Assembly (NCBI GenBank): GCA_903894145.1 | Contig: CAITPB010000222.1 | Location: 1-32,933, forward strand | Direction of reading: 5' to 3' | Origin: Candidatus Firestoneibacteriota bacterium | GTDB lineage: Bacteria; Oederibacteriota; D2-FULL-39-29; CAIOVX01 | Length of the DNA stretch: 32,933 nucleotides | Shown here: one piece after another, positions 1 through 7,629 of the stretch | Layout of the letters: every line of letters starts with the position of its first letter | How positions within the stretch are numbered: the stretch's first letter is position 1 | Position numbers and translations under genes: made by a program | The notes under the pieces: generated by a model | What the model saw: the letters and a program-made list of their open reading frames with translations, nothing else | Database searches by the model: none | Told to the model about the DNA's origin: nothing

Positions 1-17
1 AATCGACATGGTCGATT
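1..17. repeat. Perfect 7-bp inverted repeat with 3-nt loop at the window edge
   Basis: AATCGAC and GTCGATT flank ATG, forming a perfect 7-bp dyad. It lies downstream of the last gene of the lipid A cluster on the minus strand. It has no T-tract within the window, so I cannot call it a terminator. It could be an operator or the edge of the next gene's control region, but the sequence beyond the edge is not visible. Confidence 0.4.
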
Positions 18-60
18 CACTCCATAAGATTAAGCAAAATTGTCAAAGCCATTGTGCATC

Positions 61-126
61 AGTTCCTTCCATCCAGCGTCCAACCATCTAACCCTCTGAC
101 CCTCCAACCTTCTGCCTTCCGTCCCC
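61..126. repeat. Pyrimidine-rich short-word repeat mosaic
   Basis: On the plus strand this is a run of degenerate short words built from CCATC, CCAACC, CTGACCCTCC and CTGCCTTCC. TCTGCCTTCCGTCC (111-124) recurs exactly at 32417-32430, and CTGACCCTCCAACC (96-109) recurs with one change at 32441-32454, in swapped order. Both copies follow the stop codon of a minus-strand gene. There is no coding potential. It is probably a genome-wide intergenic repeat family; the function is unknown. Confidence 0.6.
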
Positions 127-138
127 TTTGTTTATGTT

Positions 139-177
139 TACATTAAGAACGTTACGAACGTTACAAACGTTATAAAC
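139..177. repeat. 9-bp tandem repeat array (AACGTTAYR), 3 units plus partials
   Basis: Units are AACGTTACG (148-156), AACGTTACA (157-165) and AACGTTATA (166-174), followed by a partial AAC and preceded by a decayed unit at 139-147. The 21 bases at 157-177 are identical to 17481-17501, 17 kb away. The array begins three bases after the LpxL-type gene's stop codon, so it lies in the 3' untranslated region of the big cluster. Confidence 0.75.
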
Positions 178-179
178 CA

Positions 180-1073
180 TTATTTAGTAAAATCCTCCGG
201 GCGTGACTTCCACCTATTATGCACCCAGAACCAGAGCGGCGGATACTTCCTGACATAACTTTCAAGCATTGAAGCCCACTTCTGGGTGTTGGCTTTGACA
301 TCCGCTTCAAAATCGCCCGTTGAATCTAGTTCTATCGCCTTTTCAACAACGGCCGTGTGCGTGCCGTCGGGATTCCTTACCATAAAAGTCATCAGGAGCG
401 GAGCGCCCGTCTTCATAGCGAGAACCGCGGGACCCTTCTTTGTTCCTGCAAGCCTTCCAAAAATATTCACGAACACGCCGTCAAACGCGGCGTCCTGGTC
501 AGCAAGCAACCCCACGCCTTCATTCTTCTTAAGCGTCCGGAGTATCTCCTTCACTGAGTCTCCGGTGTAAACTATTCTCAGCCCGTTAAGGGAGCGGTAC
601 TTGTTTATCAGCCGGTCCGTGTAAGGATTTGACTGCGGGAAAGCAACAGCCATACAGGGTACCAATTTCGGAAAGATAAGGCCGGATAGCTCCCAGTTGC
701 CGAAATGAGGGATTATCATTATAACGCCTTTGCCCCTAGCCCTTGCCTGCTCAAGAAGTTCTTTTCCCTCAACTTTCAAAAAACCTTCGTACTTCTTTCC
801 TTTTAGGGCCGGAATATACAGGAATTCCATTAGGGACATCCCGATGTTCTCAAACAGGGCGTCCATATAAGCCTCTATCTCGGCCGCGCTTTTGTCAGGA
901 AAAGACAAAGTCATGTTCTGCCTGGCAAGCGCGGTATGCTTTTTGTCAATTTTTTTAAGCAGCCTTCCCAGCGACCTTCCCAGCCCCTGCGCGGCTTTCA
1001 GAGGAATCCTTCGTACCAGGAACGCGGCTGCGATTACAAAGAGGAATTGTATGAACTGCCCCGCTTTTTTCAT
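180..1073 (-). CDS. lpxL: Lipid A biosynthesis lauroyl/myristoyl acyltransferase (LpxL/LpxM family)
   Basis: Probable Kdo-dependent late acyltransferase, which adds a secondary acyl chain to Kdo-lipid IVA at the inner face of the inner membrane. The 297 residues match the family length. An N-terminal hydrophobic anchor covers residues about 7-20. The catalytic HX4E motif is HFGNWE at 123-128. A family-typical segment, DQDAAFDGVFVNIFGR, follows in the middle of the protein, and the C-terminal end has WFWVHNRWKSRP. The start ATG overlaps the stop of the upstream LpxK gene in an ATGA. WaaA and LpxK lie just upstream, which strongly supports the role. Lpx type (L, M or P) and acyl-chain preference cannot be read from sequence. 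It is the last gene of the cluster, and no clear terminator follows inside the window. Confidence 0.9.
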   Translation of the reverse strand: MKKAGQFIQFLFVIAAAFLVRRIPLKAAQGLGRSLGRLLKKIDKKHTALARQNMTLSFPDKSAAEIEAYMDALFENIGMSLMEFLYIPALKGKKYEGFLKVEGKELLEQARARGKGVIMIIPHFGNWELSGLIFPKLVPCMAVAFPQSNPYTDRLINKYRSLNGLRIVYTGDSVKEILRTLKKNEGVGLLADQDAAFDGVFVNIFGRLAGTKKGPAVLAMKTGAPLLMTFMVRNPDGTHTAVVEKAIELDSTGDFEADVKANTQKWASMLESYVRKYPPLWFWVHNRWKSRPEDFTK

Positions 1074-2113
1074 TTCAATCCCAGCCTCTCGCGCAATTCT
1101 TCTTCTCCGGAAGTTATTTTTACCCCTATCCTAAGTTCTAAGGCGGGAAGCTCCGTCCCGGGCACGCCGGGAGAAACAAGTTTAACCGCGTCTTTCCCGG
1201 TGGTAACGATAAAGGCGCAGCCTGCGGCAAGCCTGTCAATTTTACTTATGTCCGAAACCGAATAATAATGATGGTCCCTGAAGCGGATGGGAACAATCTT
1301 TTCCGCGCCGAGAGCTGACACCATCATTTCAAAATATTCCGGATTGCCTACCCCGGAGAGCACCGCGACTCTTTTGCCCGATAGCGCCTCGAACCCGGGT
1401 GCTTTTTCTTTGCTCCTGATATTTACCAGCGCCTCCGGGGCGTAAACGCTCTTTATGACCAGGGCGCCCGGATTAATTCTCTTGACCCTCTTTTCAAGCC
1501 GGGCGGTGTCCGCCGCATCGCTCTTTGAGAGAATTATGATATCGGCCGCGCGAAGCGACCTGACCGGCTCCCTGAGAATTCCCGCCGGAAAGAGCAGCCC
1601 GTTTCCGAACGGGTTCAGAGAATCCACCAGCACGATGTCCAGATCCCTTGAAAGGGAAATCCGGCGCTGGAAACCGTCGTCAAGGAGCAGAACTTCTGAG
1701 GAATATTTTTCAATTGCGGCGAGTCCCGCAGAATACCTGTCTTTTGAGACTACCACAGGGGCGCCGGAAAGTTCGGAAGCCAGAAGGAATGGCTCGTCGC
1801 CGAGGGCTTCCGGGCTAAAATCTTCTTTTGAGAAAATAATTTTCCCTGAACTTTTTCTCGCGTAGCCCCTCGTGAGGACCGCGACGCTCTTTCCCTTAAG
1901 CAGTGAAGCGAGGTAGAGCACGTGGGGCGTTTTCCCAGTTCCCCCGAGCGTGATATTGCCCACGCTTATGACCGTTGCCGGCAGTTTTCTTTTTTTTAGG
2001 ATTGAAAGCGCGTAGAGCCGTTCTTTGAGCTTCAGCGCGGAAAAATAGATAAGCGAGACGGGAAAAAGCAGAAAAAGAGACGCCTTTATGAAATAACCCG
2101 GCAATCTTTTCAA
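1070..2113 (-). CDS. lpxK: Tetraacyldisaccharide 4'-kinase
   Basis: Phosphorylates the 4' position of tetraacyldisaccharide 1-phosphate to give lipid IVA at the inner membrane. The protein has 347 residues. A hydrophobic N-terminal segment (about 10-26) is followed by the P-loop GNITLGGTGKTP (52-63), and the family motif DDGFQ is at 145-149. A DHHYYS segment in the C-terminal third holds histidines typical of this family. The start is TTG: the codon overlaps the WaaA stop as TTGA, and an AAGGG element lies upstream. No in-frame ATG precedes the P-loop at a sensible distance, so TTG is preferred. The order waaA-lpxK-lpxL puts three consecutive lipid A/inner-core steps together with 4-bp overlaps, suggesting translational coupling. 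Confidence 0.93.
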   Translation of the reverse strand: MKRLPGYFIKASLFLLFPVSLIYFSALKLKERLYALSILKKRKLPATVISVGNITLGGTGKTPHVLYLASLLKGKSVAVLTRGYARKSSGKIIFSKEDFSPEALGDEPFLLASELSGAPVVVSKDRYSAGLAAIEKYSSEVLLLDDGFQRRISLSRDLDIVLVDSLNPFGNGLLFPAGILREPVRSLRAADIIILSKSDAADTARLEKRVKRINPGALVIKSVYAPEALVNIRSKEKAPGFEALSGKRVAVLSGVGNPEYFEMMVSALGAEKIVPIRFRDHHYYSVSDISKIDRLAAGCAFIVTTGKDAVKLVSPGVPGTELPALELRIGVKITSGEEELRERLGLK

Positions 2114-3384
2114 TTCAGCACCCTTTTTATCATATCAATGTTATTGTTTAGCGGGCCTTCGCGCGCAGCGATATATGCGGCGGCCGTTTCTCCTGCGTGC
2201 CCCGGCGTAAGTTTAAGCTCCGCGAGGAGTGCTCTGCCGAGCGCCGCCCCGTCAGACGCTTCAAACCCAAGGCCCGCTTTAATGAGCGAAGCGGCTATTT
2301 CCCTGTAATTCTCAGTGTATTTTCCGAAGAACGCGCGCCTTCCCAGGTAAAGCGGCTCCAGCAGGTTATGCCCGCCGATATTCGCAAGGCTGCCCCCCAC
2401 GAACGCTCCGCCGCAGAGTTCATAGGCTGCCGCGAGTTCTCCCATCGTATCCAGGAGGACGATATCCGCCGGTTTCCCGCCTTTAAGCGACGATCTTCTT
2501 GCGACCGTAAAACCCGAGGCCCTGAAAAGTTCCTCAAAAGCCGCGTTTTCCTGCATAAAACGCGGAGCAACGATGAAAGTAGTTTCCGGCAATTCCTTCC
2601 TCACGATAAATACCGCGGCCAGCAGTTCGCCGGCCTCGCTTTCGTGCACGCTCCCGGCCGTAATTACATTTTTCCTCAGATAAGGCGCCAGGTCGCTCTT
2701 CAGCCAGGACGAGCTTACCGGATCAGAAAGGAAAACTTCGAATTTTAAGTCTCCCGTGACGGTTGCGCGCCCGTTTTCAGGCAGGAGAATTCCAAGTCTT
2801 TGAAGATCCTCCGCGCCTCTCATGCCGAAAGCGTCAACCTGCTCCAGCATGCCTCTCATGAAACCTTTCGCAAAACGGTAGCGTCCGAACTTTTTGTCGG
2901 AAAATCTGCCGTTAACGACCGCGATCTTACCTCCCGACCTTTTGACGGCGTAAAAAAGGGAGGGCCACAACTCGGTCTCCGCCGCCACCAGCAGCGCCGG
3001 GCGTATCAGACTGACAACCGGCGAAACAAGAAATATTATATCCAGAGGCATATAGAATTTATGGATCTCCGGGGCGAACTTCTCGAGCATGCGCTTCCCG
3101 TTCAGAGTCGTGACTGAAAAAACGATATTCATATCCGGGTAGGCGGCTTTCAATTTTCTTGCCAGCGGAATCATGCATTTGCATTCCCCCGAGGAGGCGG
3201 CGTGCAGCCAGATGTTTCCGCGTTCCCCAAAGAAAGCTCTGAGCCCGGCCGGATAGACGGCAAGCCGCTGAAAAATGCCGTCCCTGACGCGCTCAGAAAA
3301 AACACAAAACACCGCCGCCGGCACTATGGCAATAACAGCGAGCAGGCAGACAAGCGCGTTATAGATAATAAGGTTTACCGGCAT
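2110..3384 (-). CDS. waaA: 3-deoxy-D-manno-octulosonic acid (Kdo) transferase
   Basis: Transfers Kdo from CMP-Kdo to lipid IVA, the first inner-core step of LPS. At 424 residues it has the normal family length. An N-terminal membrane anchor (about 5-29) is followed by IWLHAASSGE (58-67), whose Glu is the probable catalytic base. Further family motifs are ETELWPSL, AGSVHESE and, near the C-terminus, GGHNLLEPL, the nucleotide-sugar binding region of GT-B enzymes. The start overlaps the upstream DUF374 acyltransferase by 10 bp, and the stop overlaps LpxK by 4 bp. Whether it adds one or two Kdo residues cannot be told from sequence. Kdo synthesis genes (kdsA, kdsB) are not in the window. Confidence 0.93.
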   Translation of the reverse strand: MPVNLIIYNALVCLLAVIAIVPAAVFCVFSERVRDGIFQRLAVYPAGLRAFFGERGNIWLHAASSGECKCMIPLARKLKAAYPDMNIVFSVTTLNGKRMLEKFAPEIHKFYMPLDIIFLVSPVVSLIRPALLVAAETELWPSLFYAVKRSGGKIAVVNGRFSDKKFGRYRFAKGFMRGMLEQVDAFGMRGAEDLQRLGILLPENGRATVTGDLKFEVFLSDPVSSSWLKSDLAPYLRKNVITAGSVHESEAGELLAAVFIVRKELPETTFIVAPRFMQENAAFEELFRASGFTVARRSSLKGGKPADIVLLDTMGELAAAYELCGGAFVGGSLANIGGHNLLEPLYLGRRAFFGKYTENYREIAASLIKAGLGFEASDGAALGRALLAELKLTPGHAGETAAAYIAAREGPLNNNIDMIKRVLN

Positions 3385-4004
3385 ATTTTTCCGGCTTCCA
3401 GGGTTACTCTGTCCATTTCAGCCTGAAGTTCCATTCTCTTCTCCTCCATAAGCTTTTCATCCGCTCCGGCCGGCACAGTTACGGGGTTTCCCCAGACAAA
3501 AACACCGCGTGAAAAAGGCAGAGGAATAATAAATTTATCCCAGCTGTTTATGACTATCTTCCTTGAGGCGTCAAACCCAAAAGGATAAACCGGCGCGCCG
3601 GATATCTTGGCTAGAACAATTGCCCCGCCCTTAACTTCTTCTCTCGGTCCTTTCGGCCCGTCCGGGGTAATTGCCGCGTCAGGCCCTTCAGCCAGGCCAC
3701 GTTTTAGGAGTATCAGCGCTTTTACTCCTTCCCTGGAAGAGGAACCGCGGACTGTCCCGTAGCCCAGTTTGTTCATAACCCTGCTGATATACTCTCCGTC
3801 CCTGCCCATGCTGACCAGACAGTTTATGCCCCTGTTCCTGTAGAAAAATACAGACATAAGTATGCGGCTGTGCCAGAAAGCGTAGATTGCGCGTCCGGAC
3901 TTTCTGTTTCTCGGAGAGAATTCGCGGTTGCCCGACTCGGTTATTCTCATAGTAGAACCGAGAATAAGGGTCAATACCCTTACCAGAAACGGCAATATGG
4001 ACAT
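3375..4004 (-). CDS. DUF374 lysophospholipid acyltransferase-family protein
   Basis: Predicted membrane-associated acyltransferase of the DUF374 group, often found beside lipid A genes; its true acceptor is unknown. Family features are AFWHSRILM (the H-containing box), SMGRDGEYISRVMNKLGY, RGSSSREGVKAL and TPDGPKGPREEVKGG, then a C-terminal region with WDKFIIPLPF. I place the start at the ATG at 4004 because AAGGA lies about 9 nt upstream. A longer reading from a TTG at 4022 adds six residues and has a weaker ribosome site. The gene follows EI after only 27-45 nt and overlaps WaaA by 10 bp, so it bridges the PTS genes and the lipid A genes. It may add an acyl group to a lipid A precursor or phospholipid, but this is inference. 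Confidence 0.82.
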   Translation of the reverse strand: MSILPFLVRVLTLILGSTMRITESGNREFSPRNRKSGRAIYAFWHSRILMSVFFYRNRGINCLVSMGRDGEYISRVMNKLGYGTVRGSSSREGVKALILLKRGLAEGPDAAITPDGPKGPREEVKGGAIVLAKISGAPVYPFGFDASRKIVINSWDKFIIPLPFSRGVFVWGNPVTVPAGADEKLMEEKRMELQAEMDRVTLEAGKICR

Positions 4005-4049
4005 CAATAACTTTTCCTTCAATTTTTTATCCCGTTTTGAGCCGTGTTT

Positions 4050-5792
4050 TCAGCTGCAGAATTTGCAGGCGCCGGTATTTATGGACTTCATGTACTTTTT
4101 TACGGCGTTTATATCGTTCATGGAGAGGACCGCGGAGGCGATTGCCCTAGCGTCTTCCATCTTAATGGTACGGATGACTTTCTTTACCTCGGGGACCAGT
4201 ATGGGAGCGGTTGAGAGCTCGTCCATTCCGAGGCCTATCAGCAGCGCCGTGAAAGCCGTGTCGCTCGCCATCTCACCGCACATTCCCACCCATTTTCCTT
4301 CCGCGTGGGCCGCCGAGGCTATTCTCTTTATTGAACGGAGTATTGACGGGTGCAGCGGGTTATACATGTAAGCCAGTTTCTCGTTCACCCGGTCTATCGC
4401 GAGCGTGTACTGGATCAGATCATTTGTTCCTATGGAAAAGAAATCAACCTCTTTGGCCAGCACATCCGCGGTCACCGCCGCAGACGGTATTTCTATCATC
4501 GCGCCCAGCTCCAGATCCTTGTCAAACTCAACCCCTTTCTTCTCTAGGTCTTCCCTGACCTCGGCGTAGACCGCCATTGCCTGCCTAAGTTCCTCCACCG
4601 AGGAAATCATCGGGAACATGATTTTTATGTTTTCAAGCGTGGAGGCGCGGAGTATCGCGCGCAGCTGCGTCTTGAAGATCTCGGGGCGGGATAAGCAGAG
4701 CCGGATGGCCCGAAGCCCAAGGAAAGGATTCTCTTCTTTTGGAAGGCCGAGGTTTGATAAAAGTTTGTCGCCGCCGACATCCAGGGTGCGGATTATTACC
4801 GAGCGCGGCAGGGCGGCTTCCGCCGCCGACTTGTAGGCTCTAAACTGCTCGTCTTCGTTAGGAAGGTCCGGCCGGTTCAGGAAAAGAAATTCAGTCCGGT
4901 AAAGCCCGATGCCGGTCGCGCCGTGGCGCGAAACCAGAGGCAGTTCATCCTGTATCTCAATGTTGGCGGCGAGCTCAATCACATGGCCGTCAAGGGTCTC
5001 GGAAGGAAAGTCTTTCAGCTTGGCAAGCTGGGCTTCTTCCTGTATAAATTTCCCTATTTTCTTTTCATAAAGCCTGAGATCATCTTCCGAAGGATTTACT
5101 ATTACAATGCCTTCGGTGCCGTCAACAATGACGGGATCGCCGGTTTTTATTTGAGTAGAAACCGTGCTTAACGCGACAACCGCGGGAATCTCTAAAGCCC
5201 TGGCCATTATTGCCGTGTGAGAGGTCTTCCCTCCCATATCGGTGCAGAAACCTATTACCTTATCCCTCCGCAGCATTACAGTGTCGGACGGGGTAAGGTC
5301 CCTTGAAAACACAATGGACTCGTCGGTTATATCGGCAAGCGTTTCCCTGCCCTTCCCGATGATGTTGCGGAGCACCCTTCTGCCGATATCCCTTATGTCA
5401 TTCGCCCTTTCACGCAGGTATTCATCGTCTATTTTGGCTATGGAATCCGTGAAACGCGTAACCGCCGAATGAAAGACAAATTCAGAATTCAGCTTTGTTT
5501 CCCTGATTTGCTTCGCGACTTCGGTGGTCATTGCAGGATCTTCAAGTATCATAAGGTGGGCCGAGAATATATTTGAATGCTTGGAGCCCATATCGCGGTT
5601 TACTTTGAGCTCTATTTCCCTGATCTCGCGTTTCGTGAGCTCAACCGCCGCGTTGAATTTCTTAACTTCTGCCCCGACTTCGGAATCCTTGAGCGGCACT
5701 TTAAGCACGACGAAATCTTCCGCCTGCAGCGTGAACGCCTTCCCTATTACTATGCCGGGCGAAGCCCCTACGCCCTTAAAGAGTTTTCTCAT
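4050..5792 (-). CDS. ptsI: PTS enzyme I (phosphoenolpyruvate-protein phosphotransferase)
   Basis: Autophosphorylates from PEP in the cytosol and passes the phosphate to HPr. At 580 residues it is normal length. The N-terminal domain carries the phosphohistidine loop GGKTSHTAIMARA with His192. The C-terminal PEP-binding barrel has GIGLYRTEFLF (about 295-305), LDVGGDK, IEIPSA, FFSIGTNDLIQYTLAIDR (451-468) and the catalytic GMCGEMASD with Cys505. It ends in an unusual CKFC sequence close to the C-terminus. The start overlaps the HPr stop as ATGA, with GGAGAAGGA just upstream. It is the only EI in the window and should serve both the mannose-type permease and the PtsN-type EIIA further upstream. 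Confidence 0.97.
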   Translation of the reverse strand: MRKLFKGVGASPGIVIGKAFTLQAEDFVVLKVPLKDSEVGAEVKKFNAAVELTKREIREIELKVNRDMGSKHSNIFSAHLMILEDPAMTTEVAKQIRETKLNSEFVFHSAVTRFTDSIAKIDDEYLRERANDIRDIGRRVLRNIIGKGRETLADITDESIVFSRDLTPSDTVMLRRDKVIGFCTDMGGKTSHTAIMARALEIPAVVALSTVSTQIKTGDPVIVDGTEGIVIVNPSEDDLRLYEKKIGKFIQEEAQLAKLKDFPSETLDGHVIELAANIEIQDELPLVSRHGATGIGLYRTEFLFLNRPDLPNEDEQFRAYKSAAEAALPRSVIIRTLDVGGDKLLSNLGLPKEENPFLGLRAIRLCLSRPEIFKTQLRAILRASTLENIKIMFPMISSVEELRQAMAVYAEVREDLEKKGVEFDKDLELGAMIEIPSAAVTADVLAKEVDFFSIGTNDLIQYTLAIDRVNEKLAYMYNPLHPSILRSIKRIASAAHAEGKWVGMCGEMASDTAFTALLIGLGMDELSTAPILVPEVKKVIRTIKMEDARAIASAVLSMNDINAVKKYMKSINTGACKFCS

Positions 5793-6055
5793 TCCTTCTC
5801 CCCGAACTTATCTTCGACCAGCTTTCTCAGCTTTGCGCACGCGTCGGACTCGTCCGCCCCGGTGCATTTTATTACCAGTTTGGTCCCGGGCGACGCCGCA
5901 AGCGCCATAAGACCCATGATGCTTTTACCGTTTGCCGACTGCCCTTCCTTTTCTATCTGGATGTCGCAGGAAAAACTGTTAGCGAGTTTTATGAAGACCG
6001 CCGCGGCCCGAAGGTGCATGCCCAGCTTGTTCGCTATTACGGCTTCTGTTTGCAT
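5789..6055 (-). CDS. ptsH: Phosphocarrier protein HPr
   Basis: Small cytosolic PTS carrier of 88 residues, transferring phosphate from EI to EIIA. The active-site histidine is His14 in LGMHLRAAA; the usual family pattern is HARPA, so the conserved proline is replaced by alanine here while the neighbouring Arg16 is kept. The regulatory serine is Ser45 in GKSIMGLM, equivalent to Ser46, the site phosphorylated by HPr kinase. Since hprK is in the same cluster, Ser phosphorylation is likely. The start ATG has GGAG 5 nt upstream. It overlaps ptsI by 4 bp and follows EIID by 10 nt. A catabolite-control HPr (Crh) is less likely because the active histidine is present. Confidence 0.95.
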   Translation of the reverse strand: MQTEAVIANKLGMHLRAAAVFIKLANSFSCDIQIEKEGQSANGKSIMGLMALAASPGTKLVIKCTGADESDACAKLRKLVEDKFGEKE

Positions 6056-6065
6056 GTTAACTCCT

Positions 6066-6860
6066 TCAATAAATATAGGTAAGCATTATAATCCCGATGA
6101 TAATTCCGTAGAAAAGCACCGTCGGGGTTATTTTTATTTTCAAAAACAAGAGCAGGAGCAGCAGCGACAGGAACATAAAGAGCCCCTGAAGCGAATGGTG
6201 CATAGCCTGAATCTGAAACGGCAGCAGCCCCGCGTTGTTAAGCGAAAAGAGGAACGGAAAAAGAGACCCGATCATTACCAGGGCGATAAGGGAAAGCCTT
6301 TCATTCATGCTGCGAAGGTCCAGCTTGGCAATGTAGTTTATAATGCTTGGCCCGTTCTCGTAACCTTTAATAATGCCCGCGTAGCGGACTGACAGCCCAA
6401 ACGCGTTGTAAAGAAAGAGCGCAACCAGCGGACCCAGGAAGGCAAGCCCGTATTTGTCGCCGCAAAGGAGTATGATGCAGACCCCGATAACCGCGCAGAA
6501 AGGGCGCAGGTACTCCCAGAAGAAATTATCACCCATAGCGGCAAGCGGACCCATCATGCTGTTCTTCAAAGCTTCTATCTCTTCGGGCGTCACAGGCTCG
6601 CCAAGTTTCATCTTCTCTTCCATGTGGATTACCACGCCCATAATGAACGAGGCCATCGCGGGATGGGTGTTGAAGAACTTCAGGTTTCTTCCGATAAAAG
6701 CCTTCCTGCCGTCAAAATCCGGATACAGGCGGTTCCCTATAGGGATAAGGGCGTATGCAACGCCAATATTCTGCATCTTTTCGTAATTCCAGGAAGCTTC
6801 CAGCAGGAAGAGCCTGAAATAGACTTTAAAAAGGTCTGTTTTTCTTATTAGTTTATACAC
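6066..6860 (-). CDS. PTS mannose/fructose/sorbose-family EIID component
   Basis: Membrane subunit that, with EIIC, forms the sugar channel of a mannose-type PTS permease. The protein has 264 residues. The N-terminal family signature is readable: TDLFKVYFRLFLLEASWNYE, then MQNIGVAYALIPIGNRLY. GPLAAMGDNFFWEYLRP is the other hallmark, and the C-terminal part has several membrane spans rich in Leu/Phe. The start is a GTG at 6860, overlapping the EIIC stop by 8 bp; the next methionine would remove the conserved N-terminal signature. Substrate cannot be assigned from sequence, since members of this family move mannose, glucose, fructose, sorbose or amino sugars. Confidence 0.92.
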   Translation of the reverse strand: MYKLIRKTDLFKVYFRLFLLEASWNYEKMQNIGVAYALIPIGNRLYPDFDGRKAFIGRNLKFFNTHPAMASFIMGVVIHMEEKMKLGEPVTPEEIEALKNSMMGPLAAMGDNFFWEYLRPFCAVIGVCIILLCGDKYGLAFLGPLVALFLYNAFGLSVRYAGIIKGYENGPSIINYIAKLDLRSMNERLSLIALVMIGSLFPFLFSLNNAGLLPFQIQAMHHSLQGLFMFLSLLLLLLFLKIKITPTVLFYGIIIGIIMLTYIY

Positions 6861-7629
6861 CTGTTTTTTTCTCCCTGCCCAGGTAAAGCAGCAGCATGGC
6901 AGCCAGTATGCTGAGCGCCATTATTAAAAACGGGCTTACTCTCGTAAAAAAAGAAAATACAAAGACTGCGATAAAACTCAGGGCAAAATGAAGCGTGTAC
7001 TTCTTCATAAAGAATATTTCCATTACAACCGCTATTCCTACAAGCGGAACAAGGTAAAACGAGGTTCCCATGGCCGCCTTCACATTGTCCGGCAGAGAAT
7101 TGTAAACATTTAGCAGTACATGGCTCCCGAAGAATATTGGAATAAAACATACCAGAAAGCCTTTCAAAAGCGTTACAACAATATTCATATACTGTATCAT
7201 TTCAACATTGGGTATTCTTTCTTCCTGTACCTCTCCGTCAAGATAATCCGAAAGCCTGCTGTTCAATTCCCGGATATGCGACTCCAGCCACCGGCTCATG
7301 AAACCTACCGGGATAGAGATGATAATACAGAACATAATTATAGATTCCGAAGAATTTCCGAGAGCGGCTATGTAGGTGGATGCCAGATAGACGGAAACAA
7401 CTGTTACCGGCAGCACCTCTACCGGAAGGTACGCCCCCACCGGGAGCATGCCGACCCAAACCAGTTCAATGAAATAGGCCACGAGAAATCCTGTTTTCGC
7501 GTCGCCCATTAAAAACCCGGTGAGCGGAGCCACAACCAGCGGCCGGGACAGCATAGTCCCGCCGATGGTTCTTACATCGATGCTTAGGAAAGCCGCCAGC
7601 AGGCATATGACAAGAAGGTCAGCGTGCAC
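6853..7629 (-). CDS. PTS mannose/fructose/sorbose-family EIIC component
   Basis: Membrane-embedded sugar-recognition subunit of a mannose-type permease, 258 residues with about seven to eight hydrophobic spans. Recognisable family segments include RPLVVAPLTGFLMGD near residue 30 and the VAYFIELVWVGMLPVGAYLP region at about 49-68, followed by SRWLESHIRELN. The start is GTG at 7629, with GGAGG 6 nt upstream inside the end of the GH57 gene, giving an 11-bp overlap. It is followed by EIID with an 8-bp overlap. The EIIB gene lies on the other side of the GH57 gene, so the permease genes are split by an enzyme gene. Confidence 0.92.
   Translation of the reverse strand: MHADLLVICLLAAFLSIDVRTIGGTMLSRPLVVAPLTGFLMGDAKTGFLVAYFIELVWVGMLPVGAYLPVEVLPVTVVSVYLASTYIAALGNSSESIIMFCIIISIPVGFMSRWLESHIRELNSRLSDYLDGEVQEERIPNVEMIQYMNIVVTLLKGFLVCFIPIFFGSHVLLNVYNSLPDNVKAAMGTSFYLVPLVGIAVVMEIFFMKKYTLHFALSFIAVFVFSFFTRVSPFLIMALSILAAMLLLYLGREKKTGV

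Noticed and set aside
139-177. CRISPR-like array
   Set aside because: Units are 9 bp and directly adjacent with no spacers; no cas genes occur in the window.
5577-6392. A 271-codon plus-strand open frame
   Set aside because: It is antisense to EI, HPr and EIID, all of which are clear; its composition is that of a shadow frame.
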